Of a stretch of DNA of 39,212 bases, positions 14,557-23,047 are shown one piece after another. The notes below the pieces were generated by a model. That model made no database searches and was not told the DNA's origin. It saw only the letters and a program-made list of their open reading frames with translations. The position numbers and the translations under genes were made by a program. The stretch's first letter is position 1. Each line of letters begins with the position of its first letter. Origin of the DNA: Caulobacteraceae bacterium UBA5005 (GTDB taxonomy: Bacteria > Pseudomonadota > Alphaproteobacteria > Caulobacterales > Caulobacteraceae); assembly GCA_002398405.1 (NCBI GenBank), contig DGYN01000132.1, positions 1 to 39,212 on the forward strand, read 5' to 3'.

Positions 14557-14996
14557 GATGCGGACTCCCTGGGAGGACTTTCGCCCAACAGGCGCACCAA
14601 AGTCGAGAGCCCCACAGCTTGCGCGCGCTGCACGAGCCTGGCGTCGGCTGTCACCACAAAGGTGTCCTCGGCCTCAGCCAAGGCCAGATAAAGAGCGTCA
14701 TAGGCGGAAAAGCCGTGCACGGCGGCCAGGTTGAAAGCGCGCGGCGCCAGCCCTGCGCAGGGCTCGATATCCGACAACAACTCCCGCAGCGCTGTCACTG
14801 CGCTGACAGACTCGCGAAGCGGCGCCTCGCCGCGACGAACCTTTTTGGCGGCCAGGCTCGCCAACTCGGCGAAAATTAGATCGGGAGCCGCGAGCGGAGG
14901 GGCCGACCGGAAGAATGCGTTGGCGGCGTCAGACCACTGCTCAGGAAAGAAATACGCCCCGGCGACGGATGCGTCCAAGACCCATCTATCGCTCAT
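14553..14996 (-). CDS. PIN-domain ribonuclease toxin (VapC family)
   Basis: 147 residues. The four acidic positions of PIN nucleases are present: D8 (WVLDASVAGAYF), E44 (DLIFAELASL), D100 (SAYDALYLALAE) and D118 (VVTADARL). Family members cleave RNA, commonly tRNA or rRNA, with Mg2+ and are neutralised by the upstream antitoxin. The start MSDRWVLDAS was chosen because longer in-frame sequence has no PIN character. It overlaps the antitoxin gene by 11 bases, the usual antitoxin-first order, and its stop overlaps the next gene as ATGA. Confidence 0.92.
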   Translation of the reverse strand: MSDRWVLDASVAGAYFFPEQWSDAANAFFRSAPPLAAPDLIFAELASLAAKKVRRGEAPLRESVSAVTALRELLSDIEPCAGLAPRAFNLAAVHGFSAYDALYLALAEAEDTFVVTADARLVQRAQAVGLSTLVRLLGESPPRESAS

Positions 14997-15510
14997 CCCG
15001 GTCTTCTCGGATGAGTTCGACGCTGCTCGTACCCATAGACCCCTTGGGACGGGCTGAAATTTCGTCGATGAGCCGTTGCCGCTGTTCAAGATGAATGTCG
15101 TTGAGAAGGGCCGCCGCCGCTTCATCAATGGAAACGCCGTCCTTAGCGGCGCGCTCTTCAATCAGGCGCCAAGTCGCGCCGTACAAGGCGCCGGCTTTGA
15201 TGATCAGACCGGTGCGGACAGAGGCATGACGAAAGGCGGGGCCCTCTTCAGAGACCCCGAAAGCGCGAGGGACGGCCTGGACGAATGTGATCTGTTGTTT
15301 CGCCAGGTCCAGCCGTTCTGTGCGCCGGCCGATCCTCAGCCAAGAGTCCGCATAGCTATGGGAGGCGGAGTTCGCCCACCACGCCTGATGCTTTCGGGCG
15401 GAGGGCGGCAGGGACCGGCCCAGAACGGTCTCAATCTCCTTAAAACTCATCAGGACCTCAGCGTCCCGCTGGGCGCTCAGATAGCGGGTCAGGGGCTCAT
15501 AGCGGGTCAT
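14986..15510 (-). CDS. Putative antitoxin with DUF7662-like N-terminal domain
   Basis: 174 residues. Residues 1-78 (YEPLTRYLSAQ, MSFKEIETVLGRSLPPSAR, AWWANSASHSYADSWL, LDLAKQQITFVQ) follow the pattern I associate with the DUF7662 winged-helix-like domain. Residues 100-174 are helical (GATWRLIEERAAKDGVSIDE, LEQRQRLIDEIS) and end in a charged flexible tail (VELIREDRDER), as expected for a toxin-wrapping region. The length is about twice a normal VapB. The start ATG is preceded by GGGAGG; an ATG 24 bases upstream is less likely. Its position before the PIN gene and the strong operator-promoter upstream support the antitoxin role. Confidence 0.78.
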   Translation of the reverse strand: MTRYEPLTRYLSAQRDAEVLMSFKEIETVLGRSLPPSARKHQAWWANSASHSYADSWLRIGRRTERLDLAKQQITFVQAVPRAFGVSEEGPAFRHASVRTGLIIKAGALYGATWRLIEERAAKDGVSIDEAAAALLNDIHLEQRQRLIDEISARPKGSMGTSSVELIREDRDER

Positions 15511-15531
15511 CGCGGCCTCCCTTGCAAACAA

Positions 15532-15559
15532 CAATATTACTTATATTGCTTTACAATAT
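15532..15559. promoter_or_regulatory. Three-half-site operator of the toxin-antitoxin unit
   Basis: CAATAT-TACTT-ATATTG-CTTTA-CAATAT: three 6-base half-sites in alternating orientation, each separated by exactly 5 bases, so any two neighbours form a perfect 6-5-6 palindrome with an 11-base period. It spans the -10 and spacer of the promoter, which predicts autorepression with cooperative binding. Confidence 0.78.
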
Positions 15560-15568
15560 TTATGTCAA
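15540..15568 (-). promoter_or_regulatory. Sigma-70 promoter of the toxin-antitoxin unit
   Basis: On the minus strand TTGACA (15568-15563), a 17-base spacer and TATAAG (15545-15540). It is an almost consensus promoter in an AT-rich island, unlike the weak promoters elsewhere in the window, and its -35 lies inside the end of tadA. Confidence 0.8.
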
Positions 15569-16080
15569 GGGCGGCGTCTTGCCTTGAAGAAGTCCCGAAG
15601 CATCGCCGCGCTCTCGTCGGCCAGCAGGCGTCCCTCGACGCGGGGCCGCCAGTGGCAGGTCGGCTGGTCGAAGACGCGAGCGCCCGAAACCACCGCCCCG
15701 CCCTTGGGGTCTTCGGCTCCGAACAGCAGCCGCCCGATCCGCGCATGACTGATGGCCCCGGCGCACATGGCGCAGGGCTCCAAAGTGACCACCAGGGTCA
15801 GGTCCGTGAGCCGGTAGTTGCCCATCTTTGCCGCCGCCGCGCGGAGCGCCAGGACCTCGGCGTGGGCCGTGGGGTCGCAAAGACCGATGGGGGCGTTGTG
15901 GGCGGATGCGATCACCTCGCCAGTCGCGGGATCGAAGACCACCGCCCCGATCGGCGCCTCGCCGGCGGCGGCGGCCGCCCGGGCCTGATCCAGCGCCAGG
16001 CGCATGAGGGTCAGATCGTCCACCTTGCGCCGCCTCCCGCCTTTGGTGATGCTGAGCGCCTCACCGTCGAGAGACGGCAT
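15565..16080 (-). CDS. tadA: tRNA-specific adenosine deaminase TadA
   Basis: Converts A34 of tRNA-Arg(ACG) to inosine; essential in most bacteria. With the start used here (171 residues) the zinc site is H73-A-E75 and P102-C103-A-M-C106, in the order of cytidine/deoxycytidylate-type deaminases. The family core begins around MRLALDQARAA (26-36), so the start is uncertain: a GTG at 16023 has a good GGGAGG site and would give 152 residues. The first 19 residues are therefore doubtful. It is divergent from the pseudouridine synthase gene with only 23 bases between. Confidence 0.95.
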   Translation of the reverse strand: MPSLDGEALSITKGGRRRKVDDLTLMRLALDQARAAAAAGEAPIGAVVFDPATGEVIASAHNAPIGLCDPTAHAEVLALRAAAAKMGNYRLTDLTLVVTLEPCAMCAGAISHARIGRLLFGAEDPKGGAVVSGARVFDQPTCHWRPRVEGRLLADESAAMLRDFFKARRRP

Positions 16081-16103
16081 GGCCCTTTCGATGGAGCAGT
16101 TAG

Positions 16104-17099
16104 ATGACTGCGGACGAGCAAGACAACCTTTCCGCTTCAGAGGACGGTGACCGGGTCGCCAAGGTCCTGGCTCGGGCCGGCGTCGCCTCCCGCCGCGAGA
16201 TCGAACGCTATATCGAGGCGGGGCGCGTCGCCATCAATGGCGAGAAGCTCACCAGTCCCGGGGTCAAGGTCGCTCCCGGCGACATCCTCACCGTCGACGG
16301 CAAGGTGGTGGGCGAGGCGCAGGCCGCCCGGGTCTGGCGTTACAACAAGCCCGTCGGCCTGGTGACCAGCCATGCCGACCCCAAGGGCCGGCCCACGGTT
16401 TTCGCGGCCCTGCCCAAGGACCTGCCGCGGGTCATCTCGATCGGGCGCCTCGACCTTAATACCGAGGGCCTTCTGCTGCTCACCAACGACGGCGAACTGG
16501 CTCGGGCGCTGGAGCTTCCCGCCACGGGGCTGAAGCGGCGCTACCGGGTCCGGGCGCGGGGCAAGGTCACCCAGGAGCGGCTCGACAGGCTGAAGGACGG
16601 CATCACCGTCGAGGGCGTACGTTATGGCTCGATCGACGCCAGCCTCGACAAGGCCAAGGAGAGCGCCCCCGACGCGCCCCAGGGCGCGAACCTGTGGATC
16701 ACTCTGACCCTGGCCGAGGGCAAGAACCGCGAGGTGCGCAAGGTGCTGGAGGCCTTGGGCCTTACCGTCAACCGGTTGATCCGCCTGTCCTACGGCCCGT
16801 TCAGCCTGGGGGACCTCCCTTCGGGGGGTGTTGAGGAGGTGGGTCCGCGGGTCATTCGCGAACAGCTCGCCGCCTTCATCGCGCCGGAGAACCTGCCGAC
16901 CGGGAACAGTCTGGGCCGACCCGAAGGCGAGCGGATCAGCAAGGGCCGCCGTCAGAACCTCGCCTCCGCCACGAGCGAGGCGCCGAAGAAGGTCTACAAG
17001 GCGGGCTGGGCGAGGCCGAAGTTCAAACCCAGGACCAGACCCAGCACCAAGGCGGTCCGTCATTCCGGCAAGGTTCGGCCAAAGACCCCGGCGCGCTAG
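16104..17099 (+). CDS. RsuA/RluB/RluE/RluF-family pseudouridine synthase (RluB-like)
   Basis: 331 residues. S4 RNA-binding domain at 17-66 (RVAKVLARAGVASRREIERY, then GRVAINGEKL), followed by the synthase domain with G114-R-L-D117 (catalytic Asp) in SIGRLDLNTEGLLLLTNDG and the EGKNREVRKVLEALGL signature. The C-terminal 70 residues are basic, rich in Lys, Arg and Pro, as in RluB, which modifies 23S rRNA near position 2605 in E. coli. The target here is inferred. It is divergent from tadA. I see no terminator in the 140 bases downstream. Confidence 0.93.
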   Translation: MTADEQDNLSASEDGDRVAKVLARAGVASRREIERYIEAGRVAINGEKLTSPGVKVAPGDILTVDGKVVGEAQAARVWRYNKPVGLVTSHADPKGRPTVFAALPKDLPRVISIGRLDLNTEGLLLLTNDGELARALELPATGLKRRYRVRARGKVTQERLDRLKDGITVEGVRYGSIDASLDKAKESAPDAPQGANLWITLTLAEGKNREVRKVLEALGLTVNRLIRLSYGPFSLGDLPSGGVEEVGPRVIREQLAAFIAPENLPTGNSLGRPEGERISKGRRQNLASATSEAPKKVYKAGWARPKFKPRTRPSTKAVRHSGKVRPKTPAR

Positions 17100-17239
17100 G
17101 AACGCCGGCGCAATCCAGGACTCCCGTCAGGGCCTAGGGGCGGCTGCAGGTCGACCACGCATTTGTGTCGCAGGGCGCGTTAACCCAATGCTCACAACGA
17201 TTTGCGCATTGTCGGTCCCCTAAATCGCGGCGAGCTTCC

Positions 17240-19507
17240 ATGTTCCGGGTCCTGGAATGCATCTTTACCGAGCACGACCTTCGTCTGGTCGCCTTGGCGG
17301 CGATCATCTGCGGGCTGTCGACCACGGTGGCGTTCGCCCTTGACGCGCGCCGGGCCCGCGCCAACCACGCCCGCAAGTTCGGCTGGACCCTGCTGACCGG
17401 CGCCCTGGCCGGCGCGGGCGTCTGGGCCACCCACTTCATCGCCATGATGGCCTATTCGGCCGGCGCGCCCGTGCAGTACCACGTCTCCGGCACGGTCATT
17501 TCCATGTTGGTCGGCGCGGCCGGCATGGCCGCGGGTTTTGGGTTTTCCTGGATGTGGAAGCATCGCCTGGCCGTCCCCATCGGGGGCGCCGTCGCCGGGC
17601 TCGGCGTTGTCGGCATGCACTATCTGGGCGTGCACGCGGTCGAAGCCGCCATCCGCCCCGCCTGGGACATGCCCTATGTCGCCGCCTCCGTCGTCCTCGC
17701 CATGACGTTGGGCGCGGCGGCCTTCGAGGCCCAGCGGCGCTGGGAGGGCCTGAGCGGCCGCATCGCCGCCCCCGTCCTGCTGCTGCTCGCCATCGTCAGC
17801 CTGCATTTCACCGCCATGGCGGCCGTCACCCTGACGCCGGACCTCACCGCCGCGCGGTCGGTCGAGCTTTTGCCCCCGGCCGGTCTGGCCGTCATGATCG
17901 GCATCGTGGTCCTGGCGATCTTCGGGGTCGCCTTCGCGCTGATGGGCATGGAGCGACATAGCCGCAAGTCGAGCCTCAAGGGCCTGGAGACCATCTTCCA
18001 GGAGATCCCCGCAGGCCTTGCCCTGTTCGACGCCGAGGACCGGCTGGTAGTCTGGAACCCGACCTTCGAAGCCATGCGCGCGCCTTTCGGCGTCCGGCTG
18101 CGCGCCGGGATGCCCCGGTCCGAGATTCTCGAAGCCGTCGCCCGTGCGTTCAAGGACCCTGCAGACGCCAGGGCCGCCATCGCGAGCCTGCGGGGCGTCA
18201 GCGGCGCCAGGTCGGACGAAATCATGATGCCCGACGGCCGCTGGGTGGAGGTCAATTTCAAGAGCCTCGCCTCCGGCGATAAGATCGTGATCCTGCACGA
18301 CGTCACCGCGCTCAAGAGCAGCGCTGTGGAGATGGCCAGGGCCCGTGACCGCGCCGAGGCGGCCAATACCGCCAAATCCGAATTCCTGGCCAATATGAGC
18401 CATGAGATCAGGACGCCGCTGAACGGCGTCCTCGGCATGGTCCAGGTCATGGATTCCGAGCCGCTCAGCCCGCCGCAACGCCAGCGCCTGCAAGTCATAA
18501 AGCAATCGGGCGAAGGGCTCTTGGCCATCCTCAACGACGTTCTTGACAGCGCCAAGATCGAGGCTGGCCGCCTGGAGATCACCGAGGAGGACTTCGACCT
18601 GGCGGCCCTTTCCCGCGCCACCGTCGCCCTGTTCGAGGGCGCGGCGACCACCAAGGGCCTGACCTTGCGCTGCGATATAGAACCCTCCTGCGCGGGCTTG
18701 TGGCGGGGGGATGCGCTTCGCGTGCGCCAGACCCTGTCGAACCTTTTGGGCAACGCCGTGAAATTCACCGAACGCGGCGCCATTCGCCTTACCGTCGACC
18801 CGGCTCCCGGCGGCGTGACTCTGGCCGTCCACGACACCGGCATCGGCATAGAAAAGGGCGAAATCGCCGGCCTCTTTGAAAAGTTCGCCCAGGCGGACGC
18901 CACCGACACCCGCCAATACGGCGGCACAGGCCTTGGCCTTTCCATCTCCAAGGAGCTGGTCGAGTTGATGGGCGGCCGTATCGAGGTCGACAGCCACAAG
19001 GGCGAAGGCTCGATCTTCAGCGTCTTCCTGCCCATCGCCAAGGCGCGGGGAGAAGCCGTCACCGAGGCGCAGGAGTCCCTTGAGGAGACCGTCCATCCCT
19101 CCTCGCGCCTGCGCATCCTGGCGGCCGAGGACAACCTGACCAACCAGGTGGTGCTGCGTTCCATGCTGGCCCCGATCGATGCGGATGTGACCATCGTCTC
19201 CGACGGGGCCGAGGCGGTCGCCGCCTTCGGACGCGAGCGGTTTGACGTCATCCTCATGGATATCCAGATGCCGGTGATGAACGGCTCTGACGCCGCCGCC
19301 GCCATCCGCGCCCAGGAGGTCAGCGAAAACCGCCCTCGAACCCCGATCATCGCGCTGACCGCCAACGTCATGTCGCATCAGGTGGAAAGCTACCGCGCCG
19401 CTGGCATAGACGCCGCCATCGCCAAACCCATCGAAATCGGCAAGCTCTACGCCGCCCTTGAGGCCGCCGCCAACGGCCGGGACGACAGCGTCAGCGCCGC
19501 CGCGTGA
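17240..19507 (+). CDS. MHYT-PAS hybrid sensor histidine kinase
   Basis: 755 residues. The N-terminal membrane part (13-236) carries the three copies of the MHYT pattern: THFIAMMAY (64-72), GMHYLGVH (125-132) and LHFTAMAA (188-195), thought to bind copper and sense oxygen, CO or NO. Next a PAS domain (about 247-360), a HisKA domain with H388 in NMSHEIRTPLNG, an ATPase domain (NLLGNAVKF, DTGIGI 532-537, GGTGLGLSIS 561-570) and a receiver domain with acidic pocket ED 630-631, phospho-acceptor D674 and K729. The start MFRVLEC was chosen because upstream in-frame sequence is not membrane-like. The stop overlaps the next gene as GTGA. Confidence 0.95.
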   Translation: MFRVLECIFTEHDLRLVALAAIICGLSTTVAFALDARRARANHARKFGWTLLTGALAGAGVWATHFIAMMAYSAGAPVQYHVSGTVISMLVGAAGMAAGFGFSWMWKHRLAVPIGGAVAGLGVVGMHYLGVHAVEAAIRPAWDMPYVAASVVLAMTLGAAAFEAQRRWEGLSGRIAAPVLLLLAIVSLHFTAMAAVTLTPDLTAARSVELLPPAGLAVMIGIVVLAIFGVAFALMGMERHSRKSSLKGLETIFQEIPAGLALFDAEDRLVVWNPTFEAMRAPFGVRLRAGMPRSEILEAVARAFKDPADARAAIASLRGVSGARSDEIMMPDGRWVEVNFKSLASGDKIVILHDVTALKSSAVEMARARDRAEAANTAKSEFLANMSHEIRTPLNGVLGMVQVMDSEPLSPPQRQRLQVIKQSGEGLLAILNDVLDSAKIEAGRLEITEEDFDLAALSRATVALFEGAATTKGLTLRCDIEPSCAGLWRGDALRVRQTLSNLLGNAVKFTERGAIRLTVDPAPGGVTLAVHDTGIGIEKGEIAGLFEKFAQADATDTRQYGGTGLGLSISKELVELMGGRIEVDSHKGEGSIFSVFLPIAKARGEAVTEAQESLEETVHPSSRLRILAAEDNLTNQVVLRSMLAPIDADVTIVSDGAEAVAAFGRERFDVILMDIQMPVMNGSDAAAAIRAQEVSENRPRTPIIALTANVMSHQVESYRAAGIDAAIAKPIEIGKLYAALEAAANGRDDSVSAAA

Positions 19508-20049
19508 GCGAGCGGCTCACCCCTCCAGCCTCCCTTTCGCCCGAGCAACAGGCGGCGCTGGAAGCCTTTCAGGCCGCTCGGGGCGCGGCGCCCTTCGGTC
19601 CCTTCGCGACCCTGCTGCACAGCCCCGAGCTGATGCTGCGGGCCAGCGCCCTTGGCCAATACCTGCGCTATGGAACCGAGCTTCCGCCTAGGCTCTCGGA
19701 ACTCGCCATTCTCATGGTCGCCCGGGCCCATGACCAACCCGTCGAATGGGCCATCCATCAGCCCATCGCCCTGGCCGCCGGGGTCTTGGCCGAGACCGCC
19801 GATGCTGTGGCCCGCGGCGAGCGGCCGACCTTGATGGCGCCCGACGAGGCGGTTCTCCACGATACCTGCGCCGAGCTGATCAAGACCCGAACCGTGAGCG
19901 ATGCGGTCTACGCGCGCGCCTTGTCCGCCTTTGGCGAAAAGGGCGTTCTCGATCTGGCCGGGCTCGTTGGCTACTACAGCTTGCTGGCCCTTTGCATGAA
20001 TCTGGCCGGGACCGAGCCGCCGAACGGTCCAACGCTTCCCCGGCGTTGA
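19504..20049 (+). CDS. Carboxymuconolactone decarboxylase-family protein (AhpD-like fold)
   Basis: 181 residues, all helical. The core LSELAILMVARAHDQPVEWAIHQPIALAAG is the CMD/AhpD motif region, but the CxxC of AhpD is replaced by the EW-x-x-H variant (E80-W-x-x-H84), so no peroxidase disulfide is expected; a decarboxylase or isomerase-like reaction is possible. GTG start overlaps the kinase stop as GTGA, so the two are coupled, although a functional link is not obvious. A long perfect hairpin lies 25 bases after the stop codon. Confidence 0.88.
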   Translation: MSERLTPPASLSPEQQAALEAFQAARGAAPFGPFATLLHSPELMLRASALGQYLRYGTELPPRLSELAILMVARAHDQPVEWAIHQPIALAAGVLAETADAVARGERPTLMAPDEAVLHDTCAELIKTRTVSDAVYARALSAFGEKGVLDLAGLVGYYSLLALCMNLAGTEPPNGPTLPRR

Positions 20050-20074
20050 TGAACCGGTTGTTCAGCTTCCCGTC

Positions 20075-20101
20075 ACGGTCAAGCTTCTAGAGCTTGACCG
20101 T
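20075..20101. terminator. Perfect 11-bp hairpin after the kinase/CMD operon
   Basis: ACGGTCAAGCT-TCTAG-AGCTTGACCGT: 11-bp arms, 5-base loop, no mismatch. It lies between the stop at 20049 and the start at 20147. No T-run follows on the plus strand, so it may be a Rho-type or processing hairpin, or an operator for the gene at 20147. Confidence 0.5.
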
Positions 20102-20146
20102 AAACGGCGCTAGAAAGCGCGCCTCGTAGTCAAGGGAACGATCGCC

Positions 20147-20764
20147 ATGCGCCTTGCCCTCATTGCCGCCCTGCTCGCCGCGGTTCCGGCCATCGTTGCC
20201 GCCCAGACCATCAACGAGCGCCAGGACAGCCTGTTCGCCCGTATCGATGAAGGGGTCCGTAACCGCGCGCTGACCCGTGAGGAGGCCCAGCGGCTGCGCG
20301 CCGAGTTCTACGACATCGCGCGCCTGGAAGAGCAGTACCGCTACAACGGCATCGACCAGCGTGAGCGGCGCGACCTGAACCAGCGCTTCGACGCCCTTTC
20401 CAGCCGTATCAACCGTGAGCGGGCCGATACCGAGCGCGTGCCGCAGGCGCTCTATGACCGCCGCGCCCAACTCGACCGGAACATCCAGGACGGCCTTCGC
20501 GGCGGCGGCCTGACCCGGCAGGAGGCCGACGGGCTCTATTACGAACTCCAGGCCTACGATCAGCAGATGAACGCCTATCGCCGCTCGGGTGATGGCCTGG
20601 ACGCGCGCGAACGCGAAGATCTGTCCCGCCGCCTGGAACAGATCGCCCAGCGCATCCTGGCGCAACGCCGCGACGGTGAGCAGGGCAGCCGCAACGACCG
20701 CTATTATAGTCAAGACCCGTACAACCAGAACAACGGTTACGGTCGCAACGACCGCCGCCGTTGA
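20147..20764 (+). CDS. Secreted helical protein with two internal repeats
   Basis: 205 residues, signal peptide MRLALIAALLAAVPAIVAA-Q. Two repeats of about 70 residues follow: 23-95 (LFARIDEGVRNRALTREEAQ ... GIDQRERRDLNQRFDALSSR) and 105-175 (LDRNIQDGLRGGGLTRQEAD ... GLDAREREDLSRRLEQIAQR). Each has a G-x-LT-x-(E/Q)EA turn and an RERxDL turn between long helices. The C-terminus is a polar Asn/Tyr/Arg-rich tail. AAGGGA precedes the ATG. I do not know a function; the regular helical repeats suggest an envelope binding or structural role. Confidence 0.8.
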   Translation: MRLALIAALLAAVPAIVAAQTINERQDSLFARIDEGVRNRALTREEAQRLRAEFYDIARLEEQYRYNGIDQRERRDLNQRFDALSSRINRERADTERVPQALYDRRAQLDRNIQDGLRGGGLTRQEADGLYYELQAYDQQMNAYRRSGDGLDAREREDLSRRLEQIAQRILAQRRDGEQGSRNDRYYSQDPYNQNNGYGRNDRRR

Positions 20765-20874
20765 TCGGCTAAGCTCTTGGCGATCAAGGCCTTCTTTCGA
20801 CTCGGGCTCACACCGTTAACTCAACTTTAGCCGCGCCCCCCGCATTCTTTCAGGAAAAGCTGGGGGACTCGCCG

Positions 20875-22977
20875 GTGGTATTGCCAAGGTTCGGACGCAC
20901 GGGTCCGCCGCTCATCGCCCTGGCAGTGGTGGTCGGCTACGCCCTGACGACATGGGCGTCGATCGAGATTTTCCGCGGCCCCGACGGCAAGATCGCCCTA
21001 TTCACCTCCAACGCCTTCCTGTTCTCCGGCCTCATGCTGCTCACGGGCCGTTGGCGGCTGGTGTGCCTGATCGGTGGCATGACCGCCTGCGGTATGATGG
21101 TGTTTTCGCGCAGCTGGACCGAAACTGCGGCGATCGCCGGTTTGAGCGCCGGGGTCGTGGCGGGCGTCTCCTGCCTGACCGGCGAGTTCCTCGCCAAGCG
21201 CATCCTTCCAACGCCGGGCATTCGCAATCTGAGCCAGGCCATCAAGCTTCTGGTCTTCGCCATCATCCCCTCGTGTTTTGTCAGCGGCATGTTGTCGGGG
21301 CTCTCATCATACTTGCGCACCGACGCGCCGATCTTCCCCGGCGCCTGGCAGTGGTTTGCGGCCTCCCTGCTGGGCAACAGTATGGTGGTGCCCGCCCTCC
21401 TGATGCTGCGCACCCCCTCGACCATCCGCAACTACGGCCGCAGCCGCACCGAGACCCTGGCCCTCGCCGCCCTGGTCATCGGCATGATCATCGCCCCGCA
21501 CGTCGGCCTGTTCTACCCGGCCCTGCTCCTGGCCTTCCCGGTCGCCAACCTCCTGGCCATGCGCCTTGACGGCCGGACCGCCTGCCTTTCCCTGGTGGCG
21601 ATCAACCTTTCGACCTTCACCCGATCGTTCACCGATCCGGACAAGACCCTGTTCAGCGTGGGCGAGGCGCCAATTATCAACGTGGTGATCCTGGGCCTGC
21701 AGATCTATCTGATGATCGTCTTCTACAACGGCCTGATCACGGCCCTGGCCATTGACCAGCAGATGAGGGTCAAACGCCATATGGAGCGCCGCACCGCCAC
21801 GGCCAAACGCGCCCGCGCCGAGGCCGTCGAGGCTTCCCGCGCCAAGACCGAATTCCTGGCCACCATGAGCCATGAGATCCGCACGCCGCTGAACTCGATC
21901 CTCGGCTTCTCCCAGCTCCTGGAGCGCCGCAAGGACCTTGCCCCCGACGCCCTGCACCAGGTCGGCATGATCCAGCGCGCTGGAGAATCCTTGCTCACCG
22001 TCGTCAACGACATCCTCGATTTCTCCAAGGTCGAGGCCGGCAAGCTTTCCCTAGATCCCAAGCCTTCGCGCCTTGCGGGCCTGGCCGAGGAGGCGCTCGC
22101 CATCGTCGCGCCCGCCGCCAAGGAGCGCGGCCTGGTGGTCGAGATGGCCGCCTCGGGCGATCTTTCCGGCCGCCACCTCGCCGACGACCACCGCATCCGC
22201 CAGGTGCTGCTCAACTTCCTCAACAACGCCGTCAAGTTCACCCATTCCGGCAAGATCACCCTTACCGTCTCCGCCCAGCCGGCGGGCAAGGGGGCTGACC
22301 GCATCCGTATGGCCGTCACCGACACCGGCATCGGCATCCCGGCCGAGGCCCTGCCCCGCCTTTTCGAGCGCTTCACCCAGGCCGACAATTCCATCAGCCG
22401 CAGCTACGGCGGGACCGGCCTTGGCCTTTCCATCTGCAAGGGCCTGGTCGAGCTCATGGGCGGCCAGGTCGGGGTCGAAAGCACCGAAGGGCAAGGCTCG
22501 ACCTTCTGGTTCGAGGTTATCCTGCCGCGCGCGGCGGCCCCTTCAGAAGAAGCCGAGGCGCAGGGCGAGGACGCCGAGATCACCGCACACGTCCTGCTGG
22601 TCGACGACAATGCCGCCAACCGCGAGCTCGGCGTCACCATCCTTACCGTGCTCGGCTGTACCGTGGAGACGGCCCGCGATGGCCAGGCGGCGGTCGATCT
22701 GGCGGCCGCCAGGCGCTTTGATCTCATCCTGATGGATGTCCACATGCCCGGGATGGACGGCCTTGCCGCCACCCGCGCCATCCGCAGGCTGCCCGGTCTT
22801 GCGGCGGTTACCCCGATCATCGCCATGACCGCCGACGTCCTGCCCGGTCAGATCGAGCGTTGCCAGGCCGCCGGCATGGTCGATCACGTGGCCAAGCCGA
22901 TCAATGTCGAGCGGCTCTACGACCGCCTCGCCTTCTGGCTCTCGCCGGACGCCCCGCGGATCGAGGCCGCCGCCTAA
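20875..22977 (+). CDS. MASE1 hybrid sensor histidine kinase
   Basis: 700 residues. The first 295 residues are an eight-helix membrane domain of MASE1 type (NAFLFSGLMLLTGRW, AGVVAGVSCLTGEF, WQWFAASLLGNSMVVPALL), a presumed integral-membrane sensor of unknown ligand. A linker coiled coil leads to HisKA with H333 (ATMSHEIRTPLNS), the ATPase domain (NFLNNAVKF, DTGIGI, YGGTGLGLSICKG) and a receiver with DD 577-578, phospho-acceptor D621 and a conserved Lys in KPINVERLY. GTG start with GGGGGA 8 bases upstream. It is followed 70 bases later by an OmpR-type regulator, which may be its output. Confidence 0.94.
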   Translation: MVLPRFGRTGPPLIALAVVVGYALTTWASIEIFRGPDGKIALFTSNAFLFSGLMLLTGRWRLVCLIGGMTACGMMVFSRSWTETAAIAGLSAGVVAGVSCLTGEFLAKRILPTPGIRNLSQAIKLLVFAIIPSCFVSGMLSGLSSYLRTDAPIFPGAWQWFAASLLGNSMVVPALLMLRTPSTIRNYGRSRTETLALAALVIGMIIAPHVGLFYPALLLAFPVANLLAMRLDGRTACLSLVAINLSTFTRSFTDPDKTLFSVGEAPIINVVILGLQIYLMIVFYNGLITALAIDQQMRVKRHMERRTATAKRARAEAVEASRAKTEFLATMSHEIRTPLNSILGFSQLLERRKDLAPDALHQVGMIQRAGESLLTVVNDILDFSKVEAGKLSLDPKPSRLAGLAEEALAIVAPAAKERGLVVEMAASGDLSGRHLADDHRIRQVLLNFLNNAVKFTHSGKITLTVSAQPAGKGADRIRMAVTDTGIGIPAEALPRLFERFTQADNSISRSYGGTGLGLSICKGLVELMGGQVGVESTEGQGSTFWFEVILPRAAAPSEEAEAQGEDAEITAHVLLVDDNAANRELGVTILTVLGCTVETARDGQAAVDLAAARRFDLILMDVHMPGMDGLAATRAIRRLPGLAAVTPIIAMTADVLPGQIERCQAAGMVDHVAKPINVERLYDRLAFWLSPDAPRIEAAA

Positions 22978-23047
22978 TTTTCCGCGACGGAACCACTCAG
23001 CTCGCCCGTGTAACGTCTCAAGGACGTTGCACCTAAGAGGCAGGACC

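Noticed and set aside
17192..19378. Very long open frame on the minus strand opposite the MHYT kinase gene (also similar ones at 8579-9970, 25420-26766, 33701-35224)
   Set aside because: High-GC codon bias keeps antisense frames open. Their translations are low-complexity Gly/Arg/His/Ala-rich with no family signature, while the opposite strands encode well-recognised proteins.
19504..20049. AhpD-type alkylhydroperoxidase
   Set aside because: The CxxC motif is missing (EW-x-x-H in its place), so the peroxidase chemistry is not supported.
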